Of a stretch of 64,000 nt of DNA, positions 23,551 to 33,576 are shown piece by piece. The DNA is from Lenzites betulinus (lineage: Eukaryota; Basidiomycota; Agaricomycetes; Polyporales; Polyporaceae), in contig JABYQU010000005.1 in NCBI GenBank assembly GCA_022264855.1, forward strand, positions 930,001 to 994,000. The letters run 5' to 3'. The notes under the pieces were generated by a model. That model did no database searches, was not told the origin of the DNA, and was given only the letters and a program-made list of their open reading frames with translations. Position numbers and translations under genes: made by a program. How positions within the stretch are numbered: the first letter of the stretch is position 1; each line of letters starts with the position of its first letter.

Positions 23551-25921
23551 TTACAATGGACGATATGATGGAACGCATCCCTTGTGAACCAGTCGCTCCA
23601 ATGTTATCTTGTTCTTCTCCTTTATCATCTCGTCAAGAAAGAAGTCATACTTGACAGATGCCATCTCCCGAATGATTGCGTGGTACCCACCTAGCCATAC
23701 ATTTGTCTGTTCTGCAATGGATGAATTGAAAAACCAGGTATCGTCGGTGTTCCGGATGGCAGGAAAGGCATAGGGGTTACAGTGAACAGAGCACGCCTCG
23801 TCCGATTTCTTGTGCTTGCACTTCCAGTGGAAGACGTCCACTGGCAGACCGATCTCCTTGTGTAGGGTTTCCCCGTTGGCCTCGCACCAGATGTACAGCC
23901 TGCAGTTGTTGTCATACATAGAGACACGAGGGAGAAGGCTGTGGTCAGGCCAGGTCTGCTTGTAGAGATCCTGATTTGAGAGTTAAGTATCGGTTTGAGC
24001 ACACAGGGTAAGAAGCAATATGACATACGCATACTTGACGGACGCTCTCAGAACCATAAAATGTGGCACGCCGGATGATGACGCCACAGGGCCGGACAAT
24101 CAACTGCTCATTGTGCGTTCGACGACGACCGAACATGGCACGTAGAGTGCGTTTGGGAACCAAGGGTTTGTTTGGACATGAACCCTGTTGAACTTGATTG
24201 GCCTCGCGTAGTGGGTCGGGGAATGGATCCACAACGTCCACAATTGGTGTCTCGACTGTACCAGGTGGGAGGGGCACAGACTGAACAGTGTCCGAGTCCT
24301 CCGGCTCTGCAGGCAGAGTGTCACTCTCGCTAATCCTGATTCCCATCTACAATGATCACGGCATATGGAGGCAGTGAGCACATTGACGAGTGATAGAAAT
24401 ATTACCAATACTTACCTGGCCGGATGCCTCTACTTCCTCCTGGACCTCTACGTCGACTACACCCTCTTCGTTGGGTTCAGCATGCATGGAATCCACCGGC
24501 TGGGTTCCCGCATGGGCACGCTGGAGGCGACGACGGAGTGTGAACGCAGCCTTGTTCTGCAGCACCGCATATTCCTCAACAGCTCTGTGCGCTGGCAGGT
24601 CACATGTGCGAAAGATACCGATGCGCAGTGCGTTACAACTCTCAATATAGCAGAGCTCATCCCGACTCCTGTGAGAGGGACAGTAGTGGTCTTGAGTGGA
24701 AGAGAGAGCCTCGGTACAATGGCGGACCTTGCAGCATGGACGACCGATCTCTATCCCATCTGTGATGACGGCGTCAACATAGGCTGTTGAATGCGTAAGA
24801 ATATAGATCATCGACATCCTGACAATGAGCCTGCCATACCAGAGGAGCCGTCGGGGAGTGGGAAGATGCGAACACATTTATCACAGCAGTGAAGAAACTC
24901 CGGCTGCCCAGAGCGGTGTATGTGGTCATTGCGCTGCTGCATGGCATTAGAAAAACGGTCACATTGTTCGCCATCCTGGGGGACCTGGAGAACATAGGCC
25001 CTGTCACAGGCATCCTTGAGGAGCGAAAGGATGACAAATCCATCCCATACATGCTCGGTCCGGAGGCGGTATCGAGGGATGTGACGCTCGTCAGAGGTGA
25101 GCCTGGAGAGAGCACGATCGTAGATGTGGGCAGCATTGGTGGCAGAAGTCCACGAGAGCAAAGAGAGGGTCTTGAAGAGCTCGAGCACCCGGCGTTCAAC
25201 AAAAGTATGTTCTGCCACCTGTATCACATCTGGGACACCGCCGTAGTATGTGCGCTGCTTTGCATTGACGGTGTAATTCAGTTTGTATGTCGTGTTGCAG
25301 GCTGTAAGTATGGGTGAGATCACTTCCTCAGATCGCTATGGAATGGCATACACACCGGCGCAGCGAAGACTAACAGCCTGGGCATCGCAAACACCTTGGT
25401 CGAGGGTGAATAGAGTGACATTGTGGAAGGCGTCGACTCGCTGACGCAAGAGCTGTCGATTTGTGCAGTAGGTGCGGTTACACACCCGGACGGGAGGATA
25501 GAGCATATGGAAGCCTGTAGAACAGCGTTAATCATGCCCATCATGCTAAGCTGAACCGAGTGCACGTACTCAGGCCGCCTTGGGAAAGACTGCTATCACG
25601 CCGCCATGTGGGATCCTCCCCCAGCCAGTCAACATTTTCAGTGCTCCATACCAGGGGTCCCAGCGCCGTCCAGAGGGCCGAAACCTCGATCCCAGTGAGA
25701 TCCATTTGCCCCACAAGGTAAGCCCTAGTGCTGCGGGGGAGGTCCTCGGGAAAGGTATTGATGTATTCAAAGTCGGGCGGGTGAGAGTGTATGATATTGA
25801 GCTTGACTGCCTGAGCCAGTCGCAAGAAGCGTACAAGGAGCGGCAGAGTGAGTTTGGATGCAAGCTCTGGGAGTTTGTAATCGGTCGATACCCGGTCCAA
25901 CGCACGGCGAATAGCATCCAT
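23551..25921 (-). CDS. KDZ-superfamily transposase with CxC5/CxC6-type cysteine clusters
   Basis: Six exons: 25921-25570, 25514-25356, 25301-24840, 24783-24416, 24346-24035, 23970-23551, total 2073 nt, 690 residues. Every apparent stop falls in a 47-69 bp GT-AG intron. The N-terminal helical region and a first cysteine cluster (VCNRTYC ... LRCAACNTTY) followed by TYYGGVPDVIQV match CxC5-type sequences. A second cluster (RPCCKVRHC, HYCPSH, LCYIESC, FRTCDLPAHR) matches CxC6. The C-terminal half has GRRRTHNE, YDNNC, VDVFHWKCKHKKSDE, CNPYAFP and NSSIAEQTNVWLGG, typical of KDZ transposases, whose RNase H-like core cuts and pastes DNA. YDNN, VDVFH and AEQ are candidate acidic active-site positions. 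It lies 260 bp downstream of the broken SSH4-like gene. I did not find terminal repeats, so it may be a complete element or a domesticated copy. Confidence 0.88.
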
Positions 25922-26566
25922 TGGAGGTAAAGCAGGCGGTGCAGTGGATTCAGACTATACAGGAGGAATGTAATGCTGAACGTAGCTAAGCATGATGCAC
26001 AGGCTACGTAGCGGAGAGCAGCGGCATCGCAAACCACTTCACATGCCTATTCGGGAGCTTGATCGGGGCGCGCGCCGGAGATGCCGTGGAGCGGTCTGGG
26101 CTGTGGCGGCTTACGTAATTCCCCCCCGAGGGAGAATTCCCCCCCGCTGGCAGGGGAGAAGGGAGAATTGCGAGTATCCGGACGTTCTCGAGATCACCGG
26201 GTAGTCGCTGATCGGGAGTGGCGAGGAAAAGCGCCCAAAGTCACAGGGGGTCACACAAGATCACAGCAGAGTCACCTGCGGACATCGGGCGCTTATTTGG
26301 AGGGAGGAGCAGTGGCCGGCACCAGATCTTGATGTCCAGCAGGGGCAGTTTGTGCAGCAGTGGTGACGGGTGTTTGTGTGTCAATAGCCATGTAGATTAT
26401 GATAAATAAGCAGTCAGAACGACGAGTACTAGAGTATACGAAGTGGAGGAGGAGGAAGGGCGAGGGGAGATGGGCTTTGCGCCGCGACACTGCCGCGACT
26501 GGTATGGTGACACGTTGGCGCCCGGGGGTGACGTCTTGGCGCCCGCGCCCGCTCGTCGCCGACCGC
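25922..26566. other. Intergenic between transposase and LINE-like element
   Basis: No gene. Notable are two GAATTCCCCCCCG-like repeats at 26114-26146, and a segment at 26229-26290 with AAGCGCCC at one end, GGGCGCTT at the other, and four GTCAC/ATCAC pentamers between. A similar GTCAC-rich stretch occurs around the MITE at 28.3-29.0 kb. Confidence 0.5.
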
Positions 26567-26581
26567 TCCTCCCGACTACGA
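26567..26581 (+). repeat. 15-bp target-site duplication, left copy
   Basis: TCCTCCCGACTACGA, identical to 28216-28230, directly flanks the LINE-like element on its 5' side. Confidence 0.85.
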
Positions 26582-26605
26582 GCGCCTTGACCCCTTACCA
26601 CCACC

Positions 26606-27859
26606 ATGAGCCACTCACCCACGCCACTTGTCGGCGACGCACAAAGTCCCAGCTCAGCTAGGGACGCAGTTTCCCGCCTGCAAACTCTGCTCTCCAGCGT
26701 AGCGCTCCCGAAATCCAAAAATGCGAAGACCGTATCGGTTCCACTGGCCACCTTTCAGACATTCCTACACCTTGCTGAGGCAGCTCTGCGCTCCACTTGC
26801 GTCGAAGCACCCTTCAGCACGTTATGCACCAAGATCGACTCCCTCGCCGCCCAGATCGCGGACTCCCACAAGGCTCCATCGTACGCTCAGGTCGCCGCCT
26901 CCCAGAGCTCAAAGCCCGCAAAAGCGAGTGCTCCGCCTCGGAGTGTGCCTCCTAGCGTACCTTTCAGCGAGCCCCGTCCTCCACGCTACGACTTCATCCT
27001 GCGCCAGCTGGACTACAAACATCCTGCCTTTGCCCACGACACTCCTGCTGACATCCAACGTAACATCAATGACATTCTCATCCGCAACAACATCCGTTCC
27101 CAACCCAACAATCCTGACTCTCCCATCCCGCGTGTGCGTGCGGTGGCTAAACTGCGCAATGGCAATATCCGTCTCATGTGGCATAACCAGGACGAGCGGG
27201 ACACTGCTAGGATCGAGTATGAGTCGTGGCTTCCCCAGTTCTCGTCGCAGCTCGAAGTTCTCTTGCCGTCTTACCGAGTTGTCGTCCATGGAGTCCCCAC
27301 TGACTTCAAGTTCGACACGGACGGCTCCCGACAGGCTGCACTAGAGACCATCGTCCGCGAGAACCCCTACCTAGGTGATCCAACGTTCGCAGAGGACGAA
27401 CTGGAGACCCTCCAGTGGATGTCACGCAAATCCAGTCCGCCGCCCGGCAAATCCCACTCCTCCCTCGTCCTGTTCTTCAAAGAGTCGGCGAACGCCAACC
27501 ATGCCATTGAGAACGGCATTGCTCTGAATGGTCGACTTCTCCGTGCGGAGCGGTTCCGTTCCCTACCCACTCAGTGTTACAATTGCCACCGCTTTGGTCA
27601 TATCGCCCGTTATTGCAAGAACCGCCCGTCCTGCGGTTATTGTGCAGGCCCCCACGCCACCACTACTTGCCGCTGTCCATCCGAGAACGCCTGCGTCGAC
27701 TTATCGCAGTGCAACCACCTCCCGCCCAAATGCACTCTGTGCAAGGGCCCCCATCGCGCGTCGTCCCCCGACTGTCCTGTTCGTGCGGACGTGCTCACGC
27801 GCTGCCTCTCGGGGCACCTCCAATTCGGCCGTCTCTATTACGTGCCTGAATCCATCTAA
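26606..27859 (+). CDS. LINE ORF1 / Gag-like nucleic-acid chaperone with CCHC zinc knuckles
   Basis: Single-exon ORF of 417 residues with no break, starting 24 bp inside the element. The N-terminal 110 residues are helical and then Pro/Ser-rich. The middle (about 125-320) looks like the RNA-binding fold of LINE ORF1 proteins. The C-terminal part has three knuckles: CYNCHRFGHIARYC (C-x2-C-x4-H-x4-C), CGYCAGPHATTTC (C-x2-C-x3-H-x4-C) and CTLCKGPHRASSPDC (C-x2-C-x3-H-x5-C), a set common in ORF1 of fungal Tad/L1-like elements. Such proteins bind the element RNA and form ribonucleoprotein particles. The absence of frameshifts or stops implies recent insertion. No ORF2 follows. Confidence 0.88.
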   Translation: MSHSPTPLVGDAQSPSSARDAVSRLQTLLSSVALPKSKNAKTVSVPLATFQTFLHLAEAALRSTCVEAPFSTLCTKIDSLAAQIADSHKAPSYAQVAASQSSKPAKASAPPRSVPPSVPFSEPRPPRYDFILRQLDYKHPAFAHDTPADIQRNINDILIRNNIRSQPNNPDSPIPRVRAVAKLRNGNIRLMWHNQDERDTARIEYESWLPQFSSQLEVLLPSYRVVVHGVPTDFKFDTDGSRQAALETIVRENPYLGDPTFAEDELETLQWMSRKSSPPPGKSHSSLVLFFKESANANHAIENGIALNGRLLRAERFRSLPTQCYNCHRFGHIARYCKNRPSCGYCAGPHATTTCRCPSENACVDLSQCNHLPPKCTLCKGPHRASSPDCPVRADVLTRCLSGHLQFGRLYYVPESI

Positions 27860-28148
27860 CCCAACCCAACCCAACCCAACCCGGCATTATAGCCCACTTG
27901 CAGTCCTGGCGACACTTTCCTCACTGCTCAACCTGCTTTTCACCCGCCCGTTATGGGAGACACATGCCTAACAGCGTGTCGCTCCTGCCGGTCTCTTTTT
28001 CGCGCATGTATTACATATCCCCTCACGACAGTCTCTTCTCATGTGCACCTCACGCGTACTATCCACCTTTGCACTCCCCAGTCCGAGTCCTTTTGGATCC
28101 CCTGGCAGCCATGATTACCTAGCTATTTTTGCAGTAGACTTGTACGAA

Positions 28149-28183
28149 GTGGCAACTTCGGCCGTGACCGGCCTCTATGCCAC
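28149..28183 (+). other. 3' terminal stem-loop of the LINE-type element
   Basis: GTGGCA (28149-28154) pairs with TGCCAC (28178-28183), and inside it GGCCG (28160-28164) pairs with CGGCC (28169-28173) around a TGAC loop. It sits about 18 bp before the TCA tail (28201-28216). Stringent LINEs need a 3' stem-loop for recognition by reverse transcriptase, so this is a likely template-recognition structure. Confidence 0.6.
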
Positions 28184-28215
28184 TATAATCAATGAATCCA
28201 TCATCATCATCATCA

Positions 28216-28230
28216 TCCTCCCGACTACGA
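28216..28230 (+). repeat. 15-bp target-site duplication, right copy
   Basis: Second copy of TCCTCCCGACTACGA, immediately after the TCA tail. Confidence 0.85.
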
Positions 28231-28322
28231 CTGGGCTTTTCACCCGGATCACGACTACCAGTCACCAGTGACTGATTTTTGGCGGGGAGTGACTAGCTAG
28301 TCACCGGCAGCCGACCAGGCCC

Positions 28323-29003
28323 TTAGGGTCTGTTCGGCTGCACGGTGAGACGAAAGTGAGAGTGAGAACGAGTCGCGGATTACCGTATATGGTATGCTAA
28401 GCGCCCTCGCGCACCGCCGCTCTTCGAGAGTGACAAAACGTTACATAGGCGCTCGCGTGAGGAACAAAGCGCCCGCACGAGGACATTTCTGACGTTCAGA
28501 ATGTACAAATAATCACAATTTCCCACGCCGCATAACCACGGGAAACATATAAGCGCCTATCCGCTATCTCACAAGCTCTTAGCACGCATCCGGAAATTGT
28601 CGGTGACTGCCCCGGCCATTGCGCCCAGCGTGCTCGACGCCCTCGACGCTGTCTGCGGCGGTGGCTGCAGACATTGCTAAAGCTGTCGGGAACGATGAGC
28701 GCTGGCCTTCGGAGGGGTGCAGCCATCGTCAGGGCACTTCCCGGAGATCGAGACCGTTAGAAACTGGCGCTTGATGTAGATGCCCCTATCCTAGGGTTTG
28801 TAGTCCGTGGTACTGGCCATTTACCGTGGAGATTAATGGTGGATTATCCTTGTGGGAAGACTATCATTTTCTGCACAAGCCGCCAAGAAGCGCCAGGAGT
28901 CACTTGGGTCACCATCAGTCACTACGGGTCACTGCGGCCCGACTCCCCGCCGTTTCGTTCTCACTTTCACTTTCGTCTCACCGTGCAGCCGAACAGACCC
29001 TTA
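28323..29003. mobile_element. MITE with 46-bp terminal inverted repeats (PIF/Harbinger-like)
   Basis: The element proper is 28326-29000 (675 bp). Its termini start GGGTCTGTTCGGCTGCACGG on each strand and remain complementary for about 46 bp with one mismatch (28326-28371 and 28955-29000). Both sides are flanked by TTA (28323-28325 and 29001-29003). A 3-bp TTA/TAA target and a GG..CTGTT-type terminus are typical of PIF/Harbinger elements and their Tourist-like MITEs. No transposase is coded inside. AAGCGCC or its complement recurs at least five times inside the element, possible subterminal transposase sites. Transposition must depend on an enzyme from elsewhere. Confidence 0.85.
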
Positions 29004-29023
29004 GCGCTCCAAGCTACTGCGAC

Positions 29024-29296
29024 GTACCTAAAGCGGTCTGCCCAAAGCCTAAAAGACACACTACACAAACCCATTCACGCCCATACGTCCTTTCGCCCAC
29101 TCCGACTCAGACGTTACGCCCTCCCTGCTCCCGCCCGGAGCACAGATATTCTTGCTATCTTCCCCTCTCCTCTCACTCCTGTCGCATATGTCCCATCTGG
29201 CAGCAAGCACGGGCGACGCGAACACGGCGGGCGCCAGGAACCCACGAACCTGACGCTGGGCGCCCCGGCGTACGGTAGCCTCATGGAACGCGAAGC
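29024..29296 (-). repeat. Dispersed repeat, copy 2 (inverted relative to 9881-10176)
   Basis: Reverse complement aligns to 9881-10176 over its whole length, from GCTTCGCGTTCCATGAGGCT to a GGGCAG.CCGCTTT block. Similarity ends close to the MITE border, as if the MITE had landed next to an older repeat. Confidence 0.75.
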
Positions 29297-29877
29297 CCCT
29301 TGACTCTTGAGCGTGCGTTCCGTCTGCTACCTGTCGGGGGCGAGTACCTACGAAGAGAAGCAACGTCAGTGTACAACCTTCCGCCAAATCGGGCTGCGCA
29401 TGCCCTAGCCAGATCTAACGCACGAGCGAACTTAGGTCAAAACTCTCGCGGGGCAAGCGGGCGCTGCGCGTACGTGAACGAAAGATCGATTGGATGCACG
29501 GATGGTGGTCGTGGTGGTGCATTTGCCGCGTATGTCAGTGAGTTCGAGTTTCGATGTTAGTACGCCCATTTCTACCGCGAAAAGGTCAGTCATTCTAATT
29601 CCGAAGTCCCGACCAATTATATCGAGAGTTTGTATCGGGAGATCGATGCGATAGCTGCCGGATTGCAGTTCACGCGTGTCATTTCAATGCGTTCTCTCGA
29701 CCTGCAGCGACATTAGGTGCGTGTACACGTCCGTAGATGACATTCAGTGCCCAGCATCACTCGAGTCCGATAAGGGCAATCGTATCCATACATATCTATG
29801 GTCCAAGTCTATAATCTATAGTACGCTCAGCGCCGCGCGTGGAAAAAGGCATGCACACATGCAACAGAAACCGGGAA
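29297..29877. other. Intergenic, no supported gene
   Basis: Nothing recognisable. The right end would contain the 3' untranslated region of the minus-strand helicase. Confidence 0.5.
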
Positions 29878-32800
29878 TCAAAGTCGGCACGGGTCAGACC
29901 CCCTCCGCCACTGCCCCTTAGTCGTCACAGCGCGGGCGCGCCCGAAAAGCGTAGGGAACTCGCTGTCCTCGCTGCTAGCGGCTTGAGCAGGCCTGGCAGG
30001 TTCCGCGCTGCCGGGCTTGACAGAGAGCAATGCGAGCCCGGCGAACGCAGCTGTGACGCTGGACGTTGGCGAAACACACCGTGGCCGCCGCCAGTGGGAC
30101 GCGGACGAGGTTGTAGGAGACGGTGGTGGGGAGAGCGGCCGCGCGGGGGAGTGCGGTGCCTGATCGTGCTGAGAACCGTTCGTACGCGTAGCTGTGCTGC
30201 TGCGTTGGTGTGCATTGACGGACGGTTTGGCTTGAAGACTTTGCCTAAATGCAATCTTGCGGGAACGCCATGGCCCCGTCAGTGGAGGGCTCTGGCGTGG
30301 AGATGCGGCTGTGGGCGATACCGCGGGCCAGGCCTCGGGAGAGGACAGAGGAGAAGGGAGGCTCCCTGCGCCCATGTTAGCCCTCGACTCAGGTGTCTGT
30401 GGCGCGGTGGGTACTGTAGTAGGCGGTTGCCCCACTCCTGCGAGTCCTTCTCGTCTGGTAGCAACCCCGTTCGGGAATCCCGGCAAGGCAGCTCGTCCAT
30501 CCGACAACGCCAGTGCGTCGATCCACGTCTCCCCGCCCCTCCACGCGCCCTTTACCGCGCCTGCATTGGAGCACCAGTGCTGCAGGAGCTCGCCCATGAG
30601 CGTCTTGCGCCCTGCGCCGGTGCCGCCGAGGAAGTCGCGCTTGGAGACGAGAACCATGCCGCGCTCGCAGCGCGTGAGCATGACGTTTGTGCGGTTGCGC
30701 GAGCGGAGGAAGCCGGGGGCTGTGGTGCGCACGGCTGAGATGATCACGTACTTTGCTTCGTGACCTATGGATGTGTCCAGGATGCGTGAGGCGGGAGCAG
30801 ACAAGAACAGCTGAAGACGAAAGGGCGCGTACCCTGGAAGCTGTCGACGTTGAAGACCCTCTCCCACGGAAGATTCTCCCTCTTGAGCTGCAGCACGAGC
30901 TCGGCGCGCTGCGCGTCGTACGGGGTGATGACGCAAAAGTCGAGGGATTTATAGTAATTCTTGACAATGTTCACGACCGCGCGGGCCTCCTCCGTATTCT
31001 AAGTGTCGCTGATCAGCAGCATGGAACAGGTAAAGTGTATATAGACGTACCTTCCAGCTGGACCCAACCTTCTCTTCCCGTCCCTTCCGCACGTCCACAA
31101 AACTTACCGCGCTCCAGTCCGTGATCTTATGCTCTGACTTGAGCTTACCATCGTAGACGGTCTTAGAGATGAACTCCCCGAGTGGGACGGGCATACGGTA
31201 TTGGATGTTGAGGAAGTAACCGGCTCCCTTGAGGTGTTTGAAATCGTAGATGGTCTTCATCTCCTGGGCGGTCTCCTTCCCAAATGGCGGCACTGCGTAC
31301 CACGGTCAGTGGTTGCGGATGATAGAGTGAACCAAACCGTGCGCACGCTGTTTCGGGTCTCCGAACATGCACACCTTCTCGAGCTTCCGGAACTTGTGAA
31401 ACAAGTGCTGCATAAATGGGATCAGGTTCAGCGTTTTCTCAGCATCACGGAAGATGTTCGGGAGACCCTAACCATGAACTCGAACGTGTCGATCTGGGAT
31501 GCCTCGTCTACCACGAGTCGCTCGACGGGTCTGAGTTTGAAGACGCCGCTGTTCTCTATACCGGGATTTGACAGCATCGAGATGGTACAAAGCACGGCTT
31601 TTGACTCGCCGAGTTTACGCTCTGTCTCCAAGGGGTCCGAAGTACACAGACTGTCCGAGCGAATGAGTCGCCCTTCAATCTCTTCGTAGAGATGCTCATG
31701 CCTAAGAAGAAATGATTGTGAGATGATTAATGATAGATATCGCTGAAGTGCTCACCACTCGACGTAGAACTCCTTCGAGACGAGCAGCCTGAAGTCAACC
31801 TTGTTCTTCATGAGGTTGCGGGCAATGTTCTTCACGCCGACGTTCGACTGGGCGATGACCCAAGCGGTCTTTCCCGTATTTGCCCACGAGTCAAGCGCAG
31901 CCGCGATCGTGGTCGTCTTCCCCGTCCCCGGCGGCCCTGCGGCGAGTTATGGACCGGTGAGCACGGCGAACGTGTGGGAAGAGGACTGACTCACCGTGAA
32001 CAATGACGAGCGGCTCGTCTTCTGCTATCATAGCGGCCACGACTTGTTTCTGGGACGCGTTGAGGGTTTGGAACCGGTCGTCGACCGGGCGCACGGAGTG
32101 TTTGCGTGGGTACATGTGGGACGTGGGGAACCACACCAAACGAATATATGGCGACTCGACGAGAGACGGCAGCAGCCCCTGGAGGAGCATGAGGATGAAC
32201 TCCTCCCGCGCGAGCTCTGAATTGGTGAGCTCCTCGCGCCCAATCACGCGTATGCGCTCGATGCCGCCACGGAAATTTCCACCCGTTATTTTTACGCCGG
32301 TGTCCTTGCCCTCGGCGCGTACGGCGTGGCCGACGATACTACGGCCTTGCGCAGTCTCCATGATTATGGACGTCTATACGAATAGACGGTGCGCATCATA
32401 GGGTGACAATTAGGAGCGAGCAGGCGGTATGGTAAATGCTTACCTGCTTGCTACGTCGAACACGAGTATTGTACCTTGTATTGCGGATAACGATGTTCCC
32501 GTCGGGACCAAGTTCGACATTTTCGAACTCGTTGGTCATTTGCGTTGGACGCTCTGCTTCCAGCAACGCGACGTTGAGGACAAGTTGTGCAAGGCATTCG
32601 AGATGGGGATCTGGAAGGTTTCGGGTATCGACTCTGGCCGCGATGTTCACTTCTTTGGAGGAGTCTTTTGCGAGGCTGTAGGGATGCGGGCGTCAGCCTG
32701 AATTCGTGAGCGGGCATTATCAAGAAACGCTACGTGGACGTACACAGCAGACAGCCATGCGCGCAGGCAGACATCTTCTACCGTCTCTCTGTACCAGATT

Positions 32801-33576
32801 GCGTTGATTTTGCTCTGGTCTACATCCGGATGGATTCGCCTGGAGGCAAAGTCGGCAGCTGTTTGTTGACGTTTCTTCGGCATCACGAAGAGCGTAGAGA
32901 GCTCGACGCCTTCTACGTGCATCCCCCACTGCCTGTAGATGTGCAGCGCCAAACGGGCCATACCAAACGCGGCCAGTGTGCAGCACGAGCCGTCGATAAC
33001 TTGCGACAGGTCGCTTCCCGCGAAGATATTTCTCTCAACGCTGGCAAAGCCGATGTAGTAGATGTCGGTCGTCGACGCGACCGCAATGCCGTCTAGGCCA
33101 CCGTTGTCGCTGGAAAGTCGGGCTGATAGGCCATATGTAGACTCAACGTCTTCGCTCACGTACTCCCGGAGGCGGCCCCATTGTTTTGCAGGGAGACGGT
33201 GTAGACGGATGGGGGATTTATACTCCTGGCCTGGAATGAAATCTTGCTCGATAGTCGGAAGCATGAGTCTAGTTGTACAGTGAGAGAGAGGTGGAAGGGG
33301 AGAGCGTACGTTCGTCAATCGGGGCCCTGCCTGCACCTTCTTATTAGCAGGCGAGTGCAGGAAGACACGAGGAGGACAAGCCGTAGGCTTCTATGTCATT
33401 GCTGTTTCGACCCTACCTGAGTGCATGTCAATGCGCTTCATGCGTTGTGTGATGAAAGAACTCAGATACCGCGATTGTGCTGCGGTAGTCCGCCACAATC
33501 GACTGCGCCACTTCCACTGCCGCCGTTCATCATTATCCATGCGCACATCCACGTCGATAAACTTGGCGTTAAACAT
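29878..33576 (-). CDS. SF1 (UPF1/NAM7-like) helicase, ten exons
   Basis: ATP-dependent nucleic-acid helicase. Exons: 33576-33417, 33326-32744, 32675-32444, 32373-31995, 31936-31756, 31701-31473, 31407-31347, 31292-31051, 30998-30833, 30764-29878; total 3120 nt, 1039 residues, phases consistent at all nine introns. Motifs in order: Walker A GPPGTGKT (about 452), Walker B VVDEASQ (about 575), GDPKQLPPFG (about 605), YRMP (about 640), DSFQG-HE (about 740), TNVMLTR (about 770). These are the AAA_11/AAA_12 signatures of UPF1-like SF1 enzymes. The first 330 residues are an accessory region; some related fungal proteins carry an exonuclease-like fold there, but I see no catalytic acidic set. The last 250 residues are Pro/Ser-rich and probably disordered. 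Motifs are intact, so it should be active. Role could be RNA surveillance or silencing; sequence alone does not decide. Confidence 0.9.

Larger units (their letters stand above)
26582..28215 (+). mobile_element. ORF1-only LINE-type (non-LTR) element
   Basis: A 1.63-kb insertion bounded by a 15-bp direct repeat. It has a very short leader, an intact 417-codon gag-like ORF1 with CCHC knuckles, then about 335 bp of 3' region ending in a stem-loop and a TCA-repeat tail. Between ORF1 stop and 3' end there is no endonuclease or reverse transcriptase, and a (CCCAA)n run (27860-27882) sits right after the stop codon. Non-LTR elements use target-primed reverse transcription, which produces such target duplications and simple tails. 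The element therefore seems to have moved as it stands, using machinery supplied in trans, like the mammalian HAL1 half-LINEs. A later internal deletion is the alternative. Confidence 0.85.

Noticed and set aside
25320..25350. In-frame TAG in the KDZ gene, suggesting a pseudogene
   Set aside because: It lies within a 54-bp intron (GTGTAT...CTTACAG) whose removal joins the CxxC cluster in phase.
27860..27882. Telomere-like or subtelomeric CCCAA run
   Set aside because: Four pentamer units directly after the ORF1 stop; too short and inside a mobile element.
33301..33360. A helicase start inside exon 2 at a GTG or at the Met in LMLPTIEQ
   Set aside because: An upstream exon starting with ATG at 33576 joins in phase through a GTAGGG...GGCAG intron and makes the whole gene a multiple of three; the later Met remains a weaker alternative.
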